The position numbers were made by a program, and so were the translations under genes. Positions 36,812 to 46,509 of a stretch of 64,000 nucleotides of DNA are shown here, in pieces. The notes below the pieces were generated by a model, which saw only the letters and a program-made list of their open reading frames with translations, made no database searches and had not been told where the DNA came from. The DNA is from JBBIND01 sp037444075. GTDB taxonomy: Bacteria > Acidobacteriota > Terriglobia > Bryobacterales > Bryobacteraceae. The DNA lies in NCBI GenBank assembly GCA_037444075.1, contig JBBIND010000008.1, positions 1 to 64,000 of the forward strand, given 5' to 3'. Within the stretch, counting starts at the first letter, position 1; every line of letters begins with the position of its first letter.

Positions 36812-37873
36812 TTACTCCTCGTTGTTTGAATTGGCTGCGATGGCTTCGATAACGCGCAGGGCGTGTTCGCAATCCTCCCGGCCGGCGTCGTAATGCGTCA
36901 CCATGCGCATCTGCGTGGGACTCACCCCGTTCGCCAGCACACCGCGCTCCTTGAGCCGGGCGCTCCAGACCGCCGGGCTGAGACCGGTTCCAGCGACGTC
37001 GAACACGACGATGTTGGTTTCAACGCGCCTGGCATCAAGGTGTATTCCGGGGATGCGGCTGAGTCCTTCGGCCAGCAGCCTGGCGTTCGCATGGTCTTCG
37101 GCCAGCCGTCCAGGCATGTGTTCGAGTGCAATCAAGCCGGCGGCGGCGAGCACGCCAGCCTGCCGCATACCGCCGCCCAGGCGTTTGCGGAAAAGGCGGC
37201 CACGGTCCATGTCTGCCTGCGAACCGACGAGCAGGGAGCCCACCGGCGCGCCCAGTCCTTTCGAGAGGCAGAACATGACCGTGTCGGTCTTCTCGCATAG
37301 CCGCTTAGCACTCACGCCCAAATGCGCCGCCGCATTGAACACCCGGGCGCCGTCCAGATGCACCTTGAGTCCTGACTCATGCGCCCCGTCGCAAATCTCG
37401 TCCACGACGTCCACCGGGCTCACCGTGCCCCCGGCCATGTTGTGGGTGTTTTCGATTGACACCAGCCCCGTCGGAGCCCAGTGAGGGCCCAGCGGCCGGA
37501 TAGCGGGACGGATATTCTCCCAGCGAAGAACCCCGTCTTCGGCTTTCACCGGCCGGGCCACGCAGCCGGCAAACCAGGCCATCATCCCGAGCTCGTAGTT
37601 AAAGACGTGGGAGCGTTCCTCGCAAACCACTTCCTCCCCATGCCGCGTGTGCAGTTTGATGGCGATGCTGTTGCCCATCGTGCCGGATGGCACAAACAGG
37701 CCCGCCTCTTTGCCGAGGATTTCGGCGGCGCGCTTCTCCAGCAGGTTGACGGTGGGGTCTTCCTGGTAGACATCGTCACCCACCTCGGCTTCGGCCATGG
37801 CGCGCCGCATGGCGCCGGTCGGGCGCGTTACGGTATCGCTGCGCAGGTCAATCCATCGTCGCTGTTCATTCAT
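36812..37873 (-). CDS. ltaE: Low-specificity L-threonine aldolase
   Basis: The product is 353 residues. This PLP enzyme cleaves L-threonine or allo-threonine to glycine and acetaldehyde. It starts [17 protein letters not shown], the family signature, with [19 protein letters not shown]. The PLP lysine is in [17 protein letters not shown]. It overlaps the hemW-like gene stop by four bases, so it is translationally coupled to it. Confidence 0.94.
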   Translation of the reverse strand: MNEQRRWIDLRSDTVTRPTGAMRRAMAEAEVGDDVYQEDPTVNLLEKRAAEILGKEAGLFVPSGTMGNSIAIKLHTRHGEEVVCEERSHVFNYELGMMAWFAGCVARPVKAEDGVLRWENIRPAIRPLGPHWAPTGLVSIENTHNMAGGTVSPVDVVDEICDGAHESGLKVHLDGARVFNAAAHLGVSAKRLCEKTDTVMFCLSKGLGAPVGSLLVGSQADMDRGRLFRKRLGGGMRQAGVLAAAGLIALEHMPGRLAEDHANARLLAEGLSRIPGIHLDARRVETNIVVFDVAGTGLSPAVWSARLKERGVLANGVSPTQMRMVTHYDAGREDCEHALRVIEAIAANSNNEE

Positions 37874-38967
37874 CCGGGCAGGAACTCCTGAAAGACTTCA
37901 TTGGATAGCATCATGCCGCGGCCGGTCAGCCGCAGCCGGCCTTGCCTTTCTTCCATCAAGCCGCCGTCCAGAAACCGGGCGATGGGCTCGCTGAATCGCG
38001 ACCGTTCTTGCGGTGTGGGAGAGATGCCCTCGGAGAGCCTGAGTCCCACGAAGAACCGCTCCTCGGCGGGGCGAGCCGGCTGACGTTCCAGAACCACCGG
38101 CTCTCCGCTCCGCCAGCGGTCGACGTACTCGCCGGCGGTTTCCACGTTGCTCCAGCGCGTGCGTCCGTCAAACGAGTGCGCGTCCGCGCCGAATCCGGCG
38201 TAGGGAGCCAGGCGCCAGTATTTGAGGTTGTGCAGGGATTCGCGGCCCGGGCGGGCAAAATTGGAGATCTCGTAGCGCCTCAAACCCATGCCTGCCAGCC
38301 TCTCTACCGCCTGCTCATAAAGGTCGGCTGTCCGGCCCTCGTCCGGCGTCATGGCAGCCCCGTAGCGCGAGCCACCCGCCAGAATCTCCCGGCCCAACCG
38401 GCTGTCCTCGTCGATTTCGAGCATGTAGACGGAAACGTGCTCCGCGTCCAGGCGCTCCACCCAGTCGAGGGATACGCTCCAACTGTCTGCGTTCTGCCGC
38501 GGCAAGCCGGCGATGAGGTCAATGTTGAGATCTTCCAAGCCTGCCTGCTTCAACAAGGCGACATCCCCGGCCACGGTTGCGGGCGTGTGATTGCGCCCCA
38601 ATGGGCGCACCTCTTCGTGGACAAAGGACTGAACTCCCAAGCTGACGCGAGTGATGCCCGCCTGTTTCCAGGCGGCGGCTCTTTCCGGCGTGACGGTGCC
38701 GGGGGAAGCCTCAATGGTCGCCTCCTGCCACGGTTTGCCCGGGACAGCCGCAAGGATGGCCTCCAACGGTACGGGTTCAATGCGGCTCGGCGTGCCACCC
38801 CCCAGGTAAACCGTCTCCGGAGTCCATTCCCATGGGTGAAGGGCGAGTTCGGCGATTAGGGCCTGTTGATAGTCGCCCTCGAGCTTCTTCAAGCCCGGAC
38901 CGGAGGCGAAATTGCAGAAGGCGCACTTCTGGGAGCAAAAAGGATAGGCGATGTAGACACCAGCCAT
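37870..38967 (-). CDS. HemW-like radical SAM protein (oxygen-independent coproporphyrinogen oxidase family)
   Basis: The product is 365 residues. The ATG at 38967 ([20 protein letters not shown]) is chosen because HemW begins just before its CxxxCxxC cluster; the frame is open to 39039. The motif CSQKCAFC binds the radical-SAM 4Fe-4S cluster. [28 protein letters not shown] and the C-terminal HemN_C-like domain ([11 protein letters not shown]) match HemW. The family is thought to insert or chaperone haem, not to oxidise coproporphyrinogen. It is divergent from bshC. Confidence 0.9.
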   Translation of the reverse strand: MAGVYIAYPFCSQKCAFCNFASGPGLKKLEGDYQQALIAELALHPWEWTPETVYLGGGTPSRIEPVPLEAILAAVPGKPWQEATIEASPGTVTPERAAAWKQAGITRVSLGVQSFVHEEVRPLGRNHTPATVAGDVALLKQAGLEDLNIDLIAGLPRQNADSWSVSLDWVERLDAEHVSVYMLEIDEDSRLGREILAGGSRYGAAMTPDEGRTADLYEQAVERLAGMGLRRYEISNFARPGRESLHNLKYWRLAPYAGFGADAHSFDGRTRWSNVETAGEYVDRWRSGEPVVLERQPARPAEERFFVGLRLSEGISPTPQERSRFSEPIARFLDGGLMEERQGRLRLTGRGMMLSNEVFQEFLPG

Positions 38968-39048
38968 GTTGGCGCGCCCCACGCGGGGCACTACCTCAAA
39001 CTTAACAAAATATAGCGACTTCCGCGTTGCAAGGAGCATCTGTTAAAG

Positions 39049-40638
39049 TTGGACCAGCCCATGCTCCCGACTTGTCTGCCACACACAGCGCTGCCCCACG
39101 CCAGCCTGTTGTTTGCGGATTTATTGTACGCGTTTGACCGGGCGGCGCGATTCCTGCCCCACCGCACGGGCGATTTGGACGCCTGCGTGGCAGCGGCCCG
39201 CTCCCTTGATTACCCGCAGCAGCGGCGCGCCGAGTTAGTGGCAGCACTGCGCGAGCAGAACGGCGACAGCCCTGCGTTGGACCTGCTGTCCAAGCCCGGC
39301 GCGGTGGCGGTCGCTACCGGTCAACAGGTGGGACTGTTCTCCGGGCCGTGCTACACGATCTACAAGGCCTTGACTGCGGTGAAACTCGCGGAGAAGTTGC
39401 ATTCGCGAGGCGTCCCCGCAGTCCCCTTGTTCTGGCTCGCCACCGAAGACCATGACTTCGAGGAGGTGAACCACTGCTGGAGTTTCGGCGCGAACCATGA
39501 ACCCTTGCGGCTCGGCTTGAACGCTGCCGTCGCCGGCCATCAGCCTGTGGGGATGATTGCGCCCCGCGATTACCCGCTCGAGGAGTTGCGCCGCACCTTG
39601 GCACAGTTCCCGCACGGCGATGAAGTCGCCTCGCTGGTGGCGGAATGCTATCAGCCCGGGGTGCCCATGGGCGAGGGTTTCCGGCGCTTGCTAAGCCGCC
39701 TGGTGGGCACGCTGGGGTTGCTGTGTCTTGACCCGCTGAGCCCGCGGGTGCGCGCGCTCGCCACCCCGCTGCTCGGCAAAGCGGCGGAGGCAGCGCCGGA
39801 ACTGGTAGCTGGTCTTCTTCAGAGGAACCAGGAGTTGGAGTCATCCGGCTATCACCGGCAGGTGCGCGTGGACGAGCAGACGTCTCTGTTCTTCCTGCTC
39901 AAGAACGGTCAGCGAACCCCGCTGCGCCGCAGTGAGCATGGCTTCCACGCCGGGGACCGGCTCATCACCACGCAGGAGTTGGCGGACAGCGCCGACTATC
40001 TCTCCCCAAACGCATTGCTTCGCCCCGTGGTCCAGGATTTCGTTCTGCCCACCGTGGCTTATGTCGGCGGTCCCGCGGAACTGGCCTACCTGGCACAGAG
40101 CGAGGTGTTGTACCGGCAGTTGCTCGGGCACATGCCTGTAACCATCTCCCGGGCTTCTTTTACGGTGCTGGACAGCCGCAGCGCCAAGCTCATGGAGCGT
40201 TATGGCCTTCAGCTTCCCGATTGCTTCCACGGCCTGGAGCCTCTGCGCGAGCGCATGGCTCGGGCCCTCATCCCCCCTCAGCTGAAGGCGGCCCATGAAC
40301 AGGCTGCCGCCGGAATCTCAGAACACCTTCACACACTGCGCGGCTGCCTGGACACCTACGATCCGACGCTGGCTGCGGCTTTGGACAAAAGCCGTGCCAG
40401 GATGCTCTATCAACTGGAAAAGATCGAGAGGAAGTCGGCGCGGGAAGCCTTCCGGCGTCAGGAGCGCGCTGCTTCGGAGGCTAGGCATTTGTCCGGACTC
40501 GTCTATCCGCAGAAGCACCTCCAGGAACGATTCTTCACGATACTGCCCTTGCTGGCCCGCCACGGCCTTGATTTCGTCGGGCGGCTCTACGAGAACGTCC
40601 ACTTGGACTGCCCGGGCCACCAGTTGCTGGTAGGGTAG
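39049..40638 (+). CDS. bshC: Putative bacillithiol synthase (cysteine-adding enzyme)
   Basis: The product is 529 residues, as expected for BshC. Conserved stretches are VAVATGQQVGLFSGPCYT, YKALTAVKLAE, LFWLATEDHDFEEVNH, the later PTVAYVGGPAELAYLAQ, and a C-terminal coiled coil (LRGCLDTYDPTLAAAL onward). BshC adds cysteine to GlcN-malate to make bacillithiol, the low-molecular-weight thiol of several phyla. TTG at 39049 follows AAGGAG by 12 bases; ATG at 39061 is an alternative start. bshA and bshB are not seen here. Confidence 0.93.
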   Translation: MDQPMLPTCLPHTALPHASLLFADLLYAFDRAARFLPHRTGDLDACVAAARSLDYPQQRRAELVAALREQNGDSPALDLLSKPGAVAVATGQQVGLFSGPCYTIYKALTAVKLAEKLHSRGVPAVPLFWLATEDHDFEEVNHCWSFGANHEPLRLGLNAAVAGHQPVGMIAPRDYPLEELRRTLAQFPHGDEVASLVAECYQPGVPMGEGFRRLLSRLVGTLGLLCLDPLSPRVRALATPLLGKAAEAAPELVAGLLQRNQELESSGYHRQVRVDEQTSLFFLLKNGQRTPLRRSEHGFHAGDRLITTQELADSADYLSPNALLRPVVQDFVLPTVAYVGGPAELAYLAQSEVLYRQLLGHMPVTISRASFTVLDSRSAKLMERYGLQLPDCFHGLEPLRERMARALIPPQLKAAHEQAAAGISEHLHTLRGCLDTYDPTLAAALDKSRARMLYQLEKIERKSAREAFRRQERAASEARHLSGLVYPQKHLQERFFTILPLLARHGLDFVGRLYENVHLDCPGHQLLVG

Positions 40639-40654
40639 GTCATTTCCACCGGCT

Positions 40655-41419
40655 ATGTACATCAACAAAGTGAAGCAGGCTCTGGCCGAGGGCAAGGTGC
40701 AGATTGGCACGGCCTTCGCGCAATTGCGCTCGCCCGAAGTAGCGCGTATTCTCGCCGCCGCAGGATTCAACTGGGCTTATCTAGATACCGAACACGGGAA
40801 CTTCAACATCGAAACCGTGCAGGACATCTGCCGTGCCGCCGCAGACTCGGGTTTGTGCCCCGTGGTGCGCGTGGCCGATCTGGAGTATGCCCTGGTGGCC
40901 CGCGCATTGGACAATGGCGCTCAAGGCATCATCTTCCCGCGCGTAGAGGACCCCGAACTGCTGGCCAAAGCCGTCAGTTGGACGAAGTTTCCCCCGGTCG
41001 GGGTGCGCGGGTTCGGTCTGACGCCGACGCACGTCAACTACGAGAAGGTGACCATCCCGCAGATCGGCGAGCACATGAATGCGAACACCATGGTGGTGCT
41101 CCAGATTGAAACCGTGAAGGCGCTCGAGGGGCGTGACGAACTGCTTTCGGTCGGGGGCATCGACGCCGTCATGGTGGGTCCGGTGGATCTCTCCATCTCG
41201 CTGGGTGTGCCGGGCGAATTCCAGCACCCCAAGATGGTGGAAGCCATGGAGAAGATCCGCGACAGTTGCAATCAGCACGGCGTCGCCCCGGGCACTCAGA
41301 CGCGCACGCTCGATCTGGCCAAGTTCTGGAAGGAGCGCGGCATGCGCTTCATCGGCACCGGGAGCGAAACCGGCATGCTCTTTGAGCGTGCTTCGCAACT
41401 GATTGCCGGGCTCGCTTAG
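40655..41419 (+). CDS. HpcH/HpaI-family aldolase
   Basis: The product is 254 residues. A TIM-barrel class II aldolase of the HpaI/citrate-lyase-beta superfamily: WAYLDTEHGNFN, GIIFPRVEDPELL, VLQIETVKALE (metal-binding Glu) and VMVGPVDLSISLG (metal-binding Asp). The members cleave 4-hydroxy-2-oxoacids to pyruvate and an aldehyde. Natural substrate is not identifiable. It sits 16 bases after bshC, possibly co-transcribed. Confidence 0.9.
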   Translation: MYINKVKQALAEGKVQIGTAFAQLRSPEVARILAAAGFNWAYLDTEHGNFNIETVQDICRAAADSGLCPVVRVADLEYALVARALDNGAQGIIFPRVEDPELLAKAVSWTKFPPVGVRGFGLTPTHVNYEKVTIPQIGEHMNANTMVVLQIETVKALEGRDELLSVGGIDAVMVGPVDLSISLGVPGEFQHPKMVEAMEKIRDSCNQHGVAPGTQTRTLDLAKFWKERGMRFIGTGSETGMLFERASQLIAGLA

Positions 41420-41481
41420 GCGTCTCCGGCCGCGCGCCGGCATCGGCAAAGCAGTCCACGCCTGCCTCGGAGTGAGCCTGT

Positions 41482-41487
41482 TATACT
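41482..41487 (+). promoter_or_regulatory. Candidate -10 element (TATACT) for tRNA-Leu
   Basis: TATACT sits 27 bases before the mature tRNA 5' end, in the short gap after the aldolase gene. I see no clear -35. Confidence 0.4.
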
Positions 41488-41514
41488 CTTAGGCGTAGGC
41501 GCGCCGACATCCTG

Positions 41515-41603
41515 GCTGGAGTGGCGGAACTGGCAGACGCACGGGACTCAAAATCCCGCGCCCTTCACTGGGCATGTGGGTTCGACCCCCACCTCCAGCA
41601 CCA
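41515..41603 (+). tRNA. tRNA-Leu (anticodon CAA)
   Basis: The 89 bases include an encoded CCA. Acceptor stem GCTGGAG pairs with CTCCAGC, the anticodon stem CGGGA/TCCCG encloses loop CTCAAAA (anticodon CAA), a long variable arm (class II) follows, and the T-arm is GTGGG-TTCGACC-CCCAC. The discriminator is A, as required for leucine tRNAs. Confidence 0.97.
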
Positions 41604-41624
41604 ATCAGACGGCGGCCTGCGGGC

Positions 41625-43010
41625 TCACTGACCGCCCCGCCCGAGCAGGACTACCTTGATGGTTTGAAACAGAATGGTGGCGTCCATGGCGGGCGAGCAG
41701 TGCTTGATGTAGTACAGATCGTACTCCAGCTTCGTGATCGTGTCTTCCAGCGTGTCGCCGTATTTGTGGTTGATCTGCGCCCAACCGGTGATACCCGGCT
41801 TCACGCAGTGCCGCTGACGGTAAAACGGCACGATCTCGGCCAGTGCCTCCACAAACTCCGGACGCTCCGGGCGCGGGCCGATGATGGACATTTCACCGCG
41901 CAGCACGTTCACCAACTGGGGGATCTCATCGAGCCTGTAGCGGCGCAGCCACTTGCCGATGGGCGTCACCCGCGGATCGTCAGGTTTGGCCCAGATGGCG
42001 CCGGTAGAACTCTCAGCGTTGTTGTACATGGACCGGAACTTGTATAGCGTGAAGAAGGCGCCGTTCAGCCCCACTCTCTGCTGGCGATAAAGCACCGGGC
42101 CTTGGCTGGTGAGCTTGATCAACACCGCCACCACCAGCACCACCGGTACACCAATCAAGAGCCCCAGAGCCGCGACGGCCAGGGAGTAAAGGCGCTGGAA
42201 CCTTAGGGTCAGCGAGCCCGGGCCAAGATCGGTTCCGAAGATCAGGTGCGAAGGCCGCAACTCGAGCGTGCTCACTCGATTGAACGCGGCTTCGTACAAC
42301 GCGGCCGCTTCCACGATCTGTTGCCCGCTGAACTTCAGTTCGAGCAACTCGGCGACGGGGAGCCGGTCGCGTCTCTCCGGCATGGCCACCGCCACCAGGT
42401 CCGGCCTCGTTTCTTCCACGATTCGCCGCAACTCTGCTACCCGGCCCAGCAGCCGGCCCTCGGGCAGGCTGTCCGGGGCATGCTCTCCATCGTCCACATA
42501 TCCGGCGCAAGCCAGCCCTAATTGAGTCTTGCCGGGAAGCTTGCGGGCGATGTCGGCGGCGAGTTTCCCCGCCCCCAGAAACAAAACCGACCGCACGTAG
42601 GCTTGCTTCAGCGCGCGGGAATAGAGGATCCTCCAGGCGGGCGCCAGGACGAGGACGAAGGCGCTGCCCGTGAGCACCATCCAGCGGGGCAACATGTACT
42701 GCGGCGCGGCGTAGCTCAAGAGGGCTTGCAGCAGGAACCCCACGCCCAGCACGAAGCAATACTGCTGCAGGAGGAAGGCCCTGGAGCGCACCCGGAGATC
42801 GTCGTAAAGATCCTGAAAGTAGACTGCCACGATCATGCCGGCCGTCATGATGCCAATGCGCGTCAAGCCGCCTTCATAGAGCAGAAACACTTCCGGGGAA
42901 ACGTCAATCAGCAGCAACACGGAGGCCAGGTAGCAGGAAAAAACCAGGAGGGCCTCCGTGGCGGCCATTACCAGCACACTCGCCGGTACCAGCCTGTTCG
43001 TCAAAGGCAT
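41625..43010 (-). CDS. Exopolysaccharide polyprenyl glycosylphosphotransferase (undecaprenyl-phosphate sugar-1-phosphate transferase)
   Basis: The product is 461 residues. Four to five N-terminal membrane helices, a nucleotide-binding-like middle domain (VLFLGAGKLAADIARKL) and a final helix (LLIGVPVVLVVAVLIKL) precede the catalytic C-terminal domain: QGPVLYRQQRVG, FTLYKFRSM, IPQLVNVLRGEMSIIGPRP and KPGITGWAQI. It starts polysaccharide repeat-unit synthesis by loading a sugar phosphate on undecaprenyl phosphate. No polymerase or flippase is adjacent, so its glycan locus is elsewhere. Confidence 0.94.
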   Translation of the reverse strand: MPLTNRLVPASVLVMAATEALLVFSCYLASVLLLIDVSPEVFLLYEGGLTRIGIMTAGMIVAVYFQDLYDDLRVRSRAFLLQQYCFVLGVGFLLQALLSYAAPQYMLPRWMVLTGSAFVLVLAPAWRILYSRALKQAYVRSVLFLGAGKLAADIARKLPGKTQLGLACAGYVDDGEHAPDSLPEGRLLGRVAELRRIVEETRPDLVAVAMPERRDRLPVAELLELKFSGQQIVEAAALYEAAFNRVSTLELRPSHLIFGTDLGPGSLTLRFQRLYSLAVAALGLLIGVPVVLVVAVLIKLTSQGPVLYRQQRVGLNGAFFTLYKFRSMYNNAESSTGAIWAKPDDPRVTPIGKWLRRYRLDEIPQLVNVLRGEMSIIGPRPERPEFVEALAEIVPFYRQRHCVKPGITGWAQINHKYGDTLEDTITKLEYDLYYIKHCSPAMDATILFQTIKVVLLGRGGQ

Positions 43011-43398
43011 ACGTTCGCCAACATGCAGTCGCTCAAGCGCTGGAGCCGCGAGCCGATCCTCTCCGGCCAGAATCGCGGTGATCGCTCTCCAGTTATCTTA
43101 ATCGGTAACGGCGGCCACCGGTTTAGAAGATTCTTGGGAAGCGGCGGCTCGACGCAACCTTGCGATGGCCTGAAAGGCCGGACCGTGTTCGCCCGGACGG
43201 CGCCGCGCGGCGGCTAATCCACTCCGCCGCCCGCCCATGGTGGGAACGCTACGAGAACATTTTCTTGCGTTCCCGGCGCGGGTCGCCTATCATGTGGTTA
43301 CAGTGTCTTGCGTTTGCACCATCGGCTTTGAGTTTCGATTTTGGCGCTTTGCCTGAATCGGGGCGGGTGGTGTGAGCGTTGGGCAATAAAGTCTGATG
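43011..43398. other. Gene-free region, possible leader or small RNA before the terminator
   Basis: Between the sugar transferase (minus) and DAHP synthase (plus) there are 451 bases with no convincing gene. The stretch from about 43250 to 43398 is less GC-rich than its surroundings and ends in a perfect rho-independent terminator oriented with the plus strand, although no plus-strand gene precedes it. That makes a small RNA or an attenuator leader of aroF possible. The short ORFs here look random. Confidence 0.4.
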
Positions 43399-43424
43399 AA
43401 CCCACTCGCTAGAGTGGGTTTTTG
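43399..43424 (+). terminator. Rho-independent terminator upstream of DAHP synthase
   Basis: AACCCACTC and GAGTGGGTT form a 9-base perfect stem with loop GCTA, followed by TTTTG. It ends 38 bases before the aroF start codon. Confidence 0.85.
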
Positions 43425-43461
43425 ATTTTCGGCGGGTCATCCGCCGGCGAAGGAGGCAACG

Positions 43462-44511
43462 GTGATTGTATCGATGCGATTGCACGCCACTCGCGAGGAA
43501 ATCGACGCGGTCTGCGCGCGCATCCGTGAGTTTGGCTACAAGATCCACGCCATAGAAGGCGTCGAGCGTGTGGTGATTGGCGCCATTGGAAGGGGCGACG
43601 TCACAGCCTGCCTGGAAGCGCTGGAGGCCATGGACGGGGTGGAAAAGGCCGTCCGGATCAGCGCTCCCTACAAGTTTGTCAGCCGTGAGTATCGCGCCCA
43701 GGATACGGTAGTTTCCGCCGGCGGAACGGAGTTCGGCGGTGATGACCTTACGGTCATCGCGGGACCCTGCTCGGTAGAGTCGGAAGCGCAGATCATGCAG
43801 ACCGCTCAGGGGGTGGCTTCCGCCGGCGCGCGCCTGCTGCGCGGGGGCGCATTCAAGCCCCGGACCTCGCCGTACGAATTCCAGGGTCTCGAAGTGGAAG
43901 GGCTGAAGTTGCTACGGCAGGCGAAAGCAGCCACCGGGCTGGCCATCGTTACCGAAGTGATAAGCGAAGCCGACATTGCCGTGGTGGCCGAATACGCCGA
44001 CATGCTGCAAATCGGCGCACGCAACATGCAGAACTTCGCCCTGCTCAAGAACCTGGGCAAATGCGGCCGGCCTATCCTGCTGAAGCGGGGCATGAGTTCC
44101 ACGATCCTGGAGTTGCTCATGTCGGCCGAGTACATCGTTTCGCATGGCAACCCCAACGTTGTCCTGTGCGAACGCGGCATCCGGACCTTCGAAACCGAAA
44201 CTCGGAACACGTGCGATCTCACGGCCGTGGCGATCCTCAAGCAGTTGACCCACTTGCCCGTGATCGTCGATCCCAGCCACGCCACGGGAAAGCGCCACCT
44301 GGTGCCTCCACTGGCGCGTGCGGCGGTGGCCATCGGCGCCGACGGTTTGATGGTGGAAGTGCATCCTCATCCGGAGCGCGCGGTCAGCGACGGCGCCCAA
44401 TCGCTCGACCTCCAGCACTTCCGGGCGATGATGGAGGAACTCAAGCCCTACACAGACCTCCGCCGGGCCAGACGCCGGGCCGCCTCCCATGGCACGGCCG
44501 GGGCGGTGTAA
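43462..44511 (+). CDS. aroF: 3-deoxy-7-phosphoheptulonate synthase (DAHP synthase, AroF I-beta type)
   Basis: The product is 349 residues; GTG start behind GGAGGCAAC. The first ~70 residues form a ferredoxin-like regulatory domain ([17 protein letters not shown]), as in Thermotoga-type enzymes feedback-inhibited by aromatic amino acids. The TIM-barrel core has [39 protein letters not shown] and [11 protein letters not shown] (metal and PEP ligands). It condenses PEP and erythrose-4-phosphate, first step of the shikimate pathway. The upstream terminator may be an attenuator. Confidence 0.96.
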   Translation: MIVSMRLHATREEIDAVCARIREFGYKIHAIEGVERVVIGAIGRGDVTACLEALEAMDGVEKAVRISAPYKFVSREYRAQDTVVSAGGTEFGGDDLTVIAGPCSVESEAQIMQTAQGVASAGARLLRGGAFKPRTSPYEFQGLEVEGLKLLRQAKAATGLAIVTEVISEADIAVVAEYADMLQIGARNMQNFALLKNLGKCGRPILLKRGMSSTILELLMSAEYIVSHGNPNVVLCERGIRTFETETRNTCDLTAVAILKQLTHLPVIVDPSHATGKRHLVPPLARAAVAIGADGLMVEVHPHPERAVSDGAQSLDLQHFRAMMEELKPYTDLRRARRRAASHGTAGAV

Positions 44512-44523
44512 TCTGGGTTTGTT

Positions 44524-45450
44524 GTGAAGCTCCGCATGCAGCCGTGGTTGCTCGGCGTCTCGCTGGCAGCCTTCTGTTTGTTGGCCGTGGGGGGATTGCT
44601 CTACTACCGTACGCGCCACTCCGTGGCTCCGGGGGAACTTGTACGCCACTTGCCGGACCGCAATTCCGCAATGCTCCATTTCGACATCGACGGTTTGCGC
44701 CGCTCCGGGTTGCTTGAACTGCTGGCCGGACGGACGGTAGCGCTGGAACCTGACTATGAAGCCTTTGTCCGCCGGACCGGTTTCGACTACCGCACGGACC
44801 TGGACAGCGTGCTCATCGGTTTCGGTGACCGCAGGGTCTACTTCCTGCTGAGGGGGAGATTCAACTGGAAGCTGTTGAGCGAATACGCCACGATTGAAGG
44901 CGGCCAATGCCGTTTTGGATATTGCCAAATGCCTGCCAGCCGTCCGGCGCGTTTCATCTCTTTCTTCGCGCTGCGCCCGAGCGTGATGGCGATGGCGGTT
45001 GCCGATGACGGCTGGGCGGCTCACGCGCTCAAAGAGCGCCGGCCGACCGGGCTGGAGGCGGAGGTCCCTCCGCAGCCTGTCTGGACCATCCTGCCTGCCG
45101 CCAGCCTGCGCGGCGGCGACTGGATGCCCGCGGGCACTCGTGCGTTCGCTTCGCTGCTGGCGAATGCTCAACGGGCCGTCCTGGCGCTGGGCGCGGACGG
45201 ACGTACGCTGGAGGCTCTGCTGTCGGTGGATTGCGGCACTCCGCAGCAGGCGGAGCGCCTGGCAAAGCAATTGACAGAGCTGACGGAGACGTTACGGCGT
45301 TATATCGCCCGCGAGGACCAGACGCCCAATCCGCGCGATTTGAGCAGCGTCCTGACGTCAGGTACGTTTCGGAGCGAAGGGAACCGCGTTTTGGGCCGCT
45401 GGCCCATCAGCCGCCAATTCCTGGCCAATTTCACCGGCGACGGCTCCTGA
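44524..45450 (+). CDS. Membrane-anchored hypothetical protein (DUF3352-like)
   Basis: The product is 308 residues; GTG start. One N-terminal helix (LLGVSLAAFCLLAVGGLLYY) anchors a soluble domain predicted outside the cytoplasm. Sequence features such as LPDRNSAMLHFDIDGLRRSG and DYRTDLDSVLIGFG recall the family of uncharacterised acidobacterial DUF3352-like proteins. No catalytic motif is seen. It lies 12 bases after aroF and 4 before the PfkB kinase, so it is in the same transcription unit. Confidence 0.75.
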   Translation: MKLRMQPWLLGVSLAAFCLLAVGGLLYYRTRHSVAPGELVRHLPDRNSAMLHFDIDGLRRSGLLELLAGRTVALEPDYEAFVRRTGFDYRTDLDSVLIGFGDRRVYFLLRGRFNWKLLSEYATIEGGQCRFGYCQMPASRPARFISFFALRPSVMAMAVADDGWAAHALKERRPTGLEAEVPPQPVWTILPAASLRGGDWMPAGTRAFASLLANAQRAVLALGADGRTLEALLSVDCGTPQQAERLAKQLTELTETLRRYIAREDQTPNPRDLSSVLTSGTFRSEGNRVLGRWPISRQFLANFTGDGS

Positions 45451-45454
45451 ATCC

Positions 45455-46408
45455 ATGAACACGACAAGCCCCGGGGGCGTGCTTTGCGCCGGCAACCTGG
45501 TGTTGGATCTGCTCCTTAGGCCAGTGGACGACGTGGATTGGGAGCGCACGAAGTGGGTGGAGTCCTTCGAAACCAGCCTGGGAGGGAATGGCGCCAATAC
45601 TGCCTGGGCTCTGGCGGCGCTGGGCGTGCCGGTGCGCCTGTGGGGCGCGGTAGGAACTGATCCCTGGGGAGACTACGTGCTGGCGCGCCTGTCAGCCGTC
45701 GGTGTGGACGTGAGCGGTGTCAACCGCCTGTCGGCGTCGACCGCCAGGACGGCAGTACTGGTGGATTCCCAGGGACGCCGCGCCTTCCTGCACCACCCGG
45801 GCGCGGGCTGCGAGGCGTTTTCTGAACCTCTGGCGGAAGCCGGCCTGCGGGGCGCCGCCTGCACGCGTTTTCACCTGGCCAACCCTTTCGCGCTGCCCCA
45901 CGTGCGCCGCCACGCCGGCGATATGGTGCGCCGGGCGCGCGAAGCCGGGATGATTACTTCGCTGGATGGAGGCTGGGACGCCTCCGGTGAGTGGCTTCGA
46001 GTCATAGGTCCCTGCCTGCCCCACCTGGACCTGCTTTTTCTGAATCTTGATGAGGCGCAGCAGTTGACCGGGTGCGAATCGGCCGAGGAAGCCGCGGAGC
46101 GTCTCCTGGAGGGGGGCGCCCGGCAGGTAGTGATCAAAATGGGCGCGCGCGGCTGCCTGTGGATGGACCGGCAAGGGTCTTTTGCCGAACCTGCCTTTGA
46201 CGTGCCCGTGGTGGACACCACCGGCGCTGGCGATTGCTTCGTGGCCGGTTTCCTGGCGTCCCTGTGGCGAGGCTCAGGAGTGCGCGAGGCGGCGCAGAGA
46301 GCCAATGCGGTGGCGGCGTTCAGTGTGCAGAGCCTGGGCGCGGTCACCGGTGTGCGCGGCTGGGACGAAACGCTGGAGTGGATGCGCACGGCTCCGCGCC
46401 TGCCCTGA
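45455..46408 (+). CDS. PfkB-family (ribokinase-like) carbohydrate kinase
   Basis: The product is 317 residues. PfkB signatures: SLGGNGANTAWALAALG near the N-terminus (signature 1) and VVDTTGAGDCFVAGFLAS near the C-terminus (signature 2 with catalytic Asp and anion hole). It phosphorylates a sugar or nucleoside with ATP; the specific substrate cannot be told. First of three sugar kinases of different folds in a row. Confidence 0.92.
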   Translation: MNTTSPGGVLCAGNLVLDLLLRPVDDVDWERTKWVESFETSLGGNGANTAWALAALGVPVRLWGAVGTDPWGDYVLARLSAVGVDVSGVNRLSASTARTAVLVDSQGRRAFLHHPGAGCEAFSEPLAEAGLRGAACTRFHLANPFALPHVRRHAGDMVRRAREAGMITSLDGGWDASGEWLRVIGPCLPHLDLLFLNLDEAQQLTGCESAEEAAERLLEGGARQVVIKMGARGCLWMDRQGSFAEPAFDVPVVDTTGAGDCFVAGFLASLWRGSGVREAAQRANAVAAFSVQSLGAVTGVRGWDETLEWMRTAPRLP

Positions 46409-46509
46409 GGCGGCAGGAATCGGACGGCCTGGCTCCGAGCGGGGGCGGAGGCTTACAACCCGCGCCCGTCATGGCTGCTGGCCGCTTCCATTTGCTATCA
46501 TGCGGCTTC

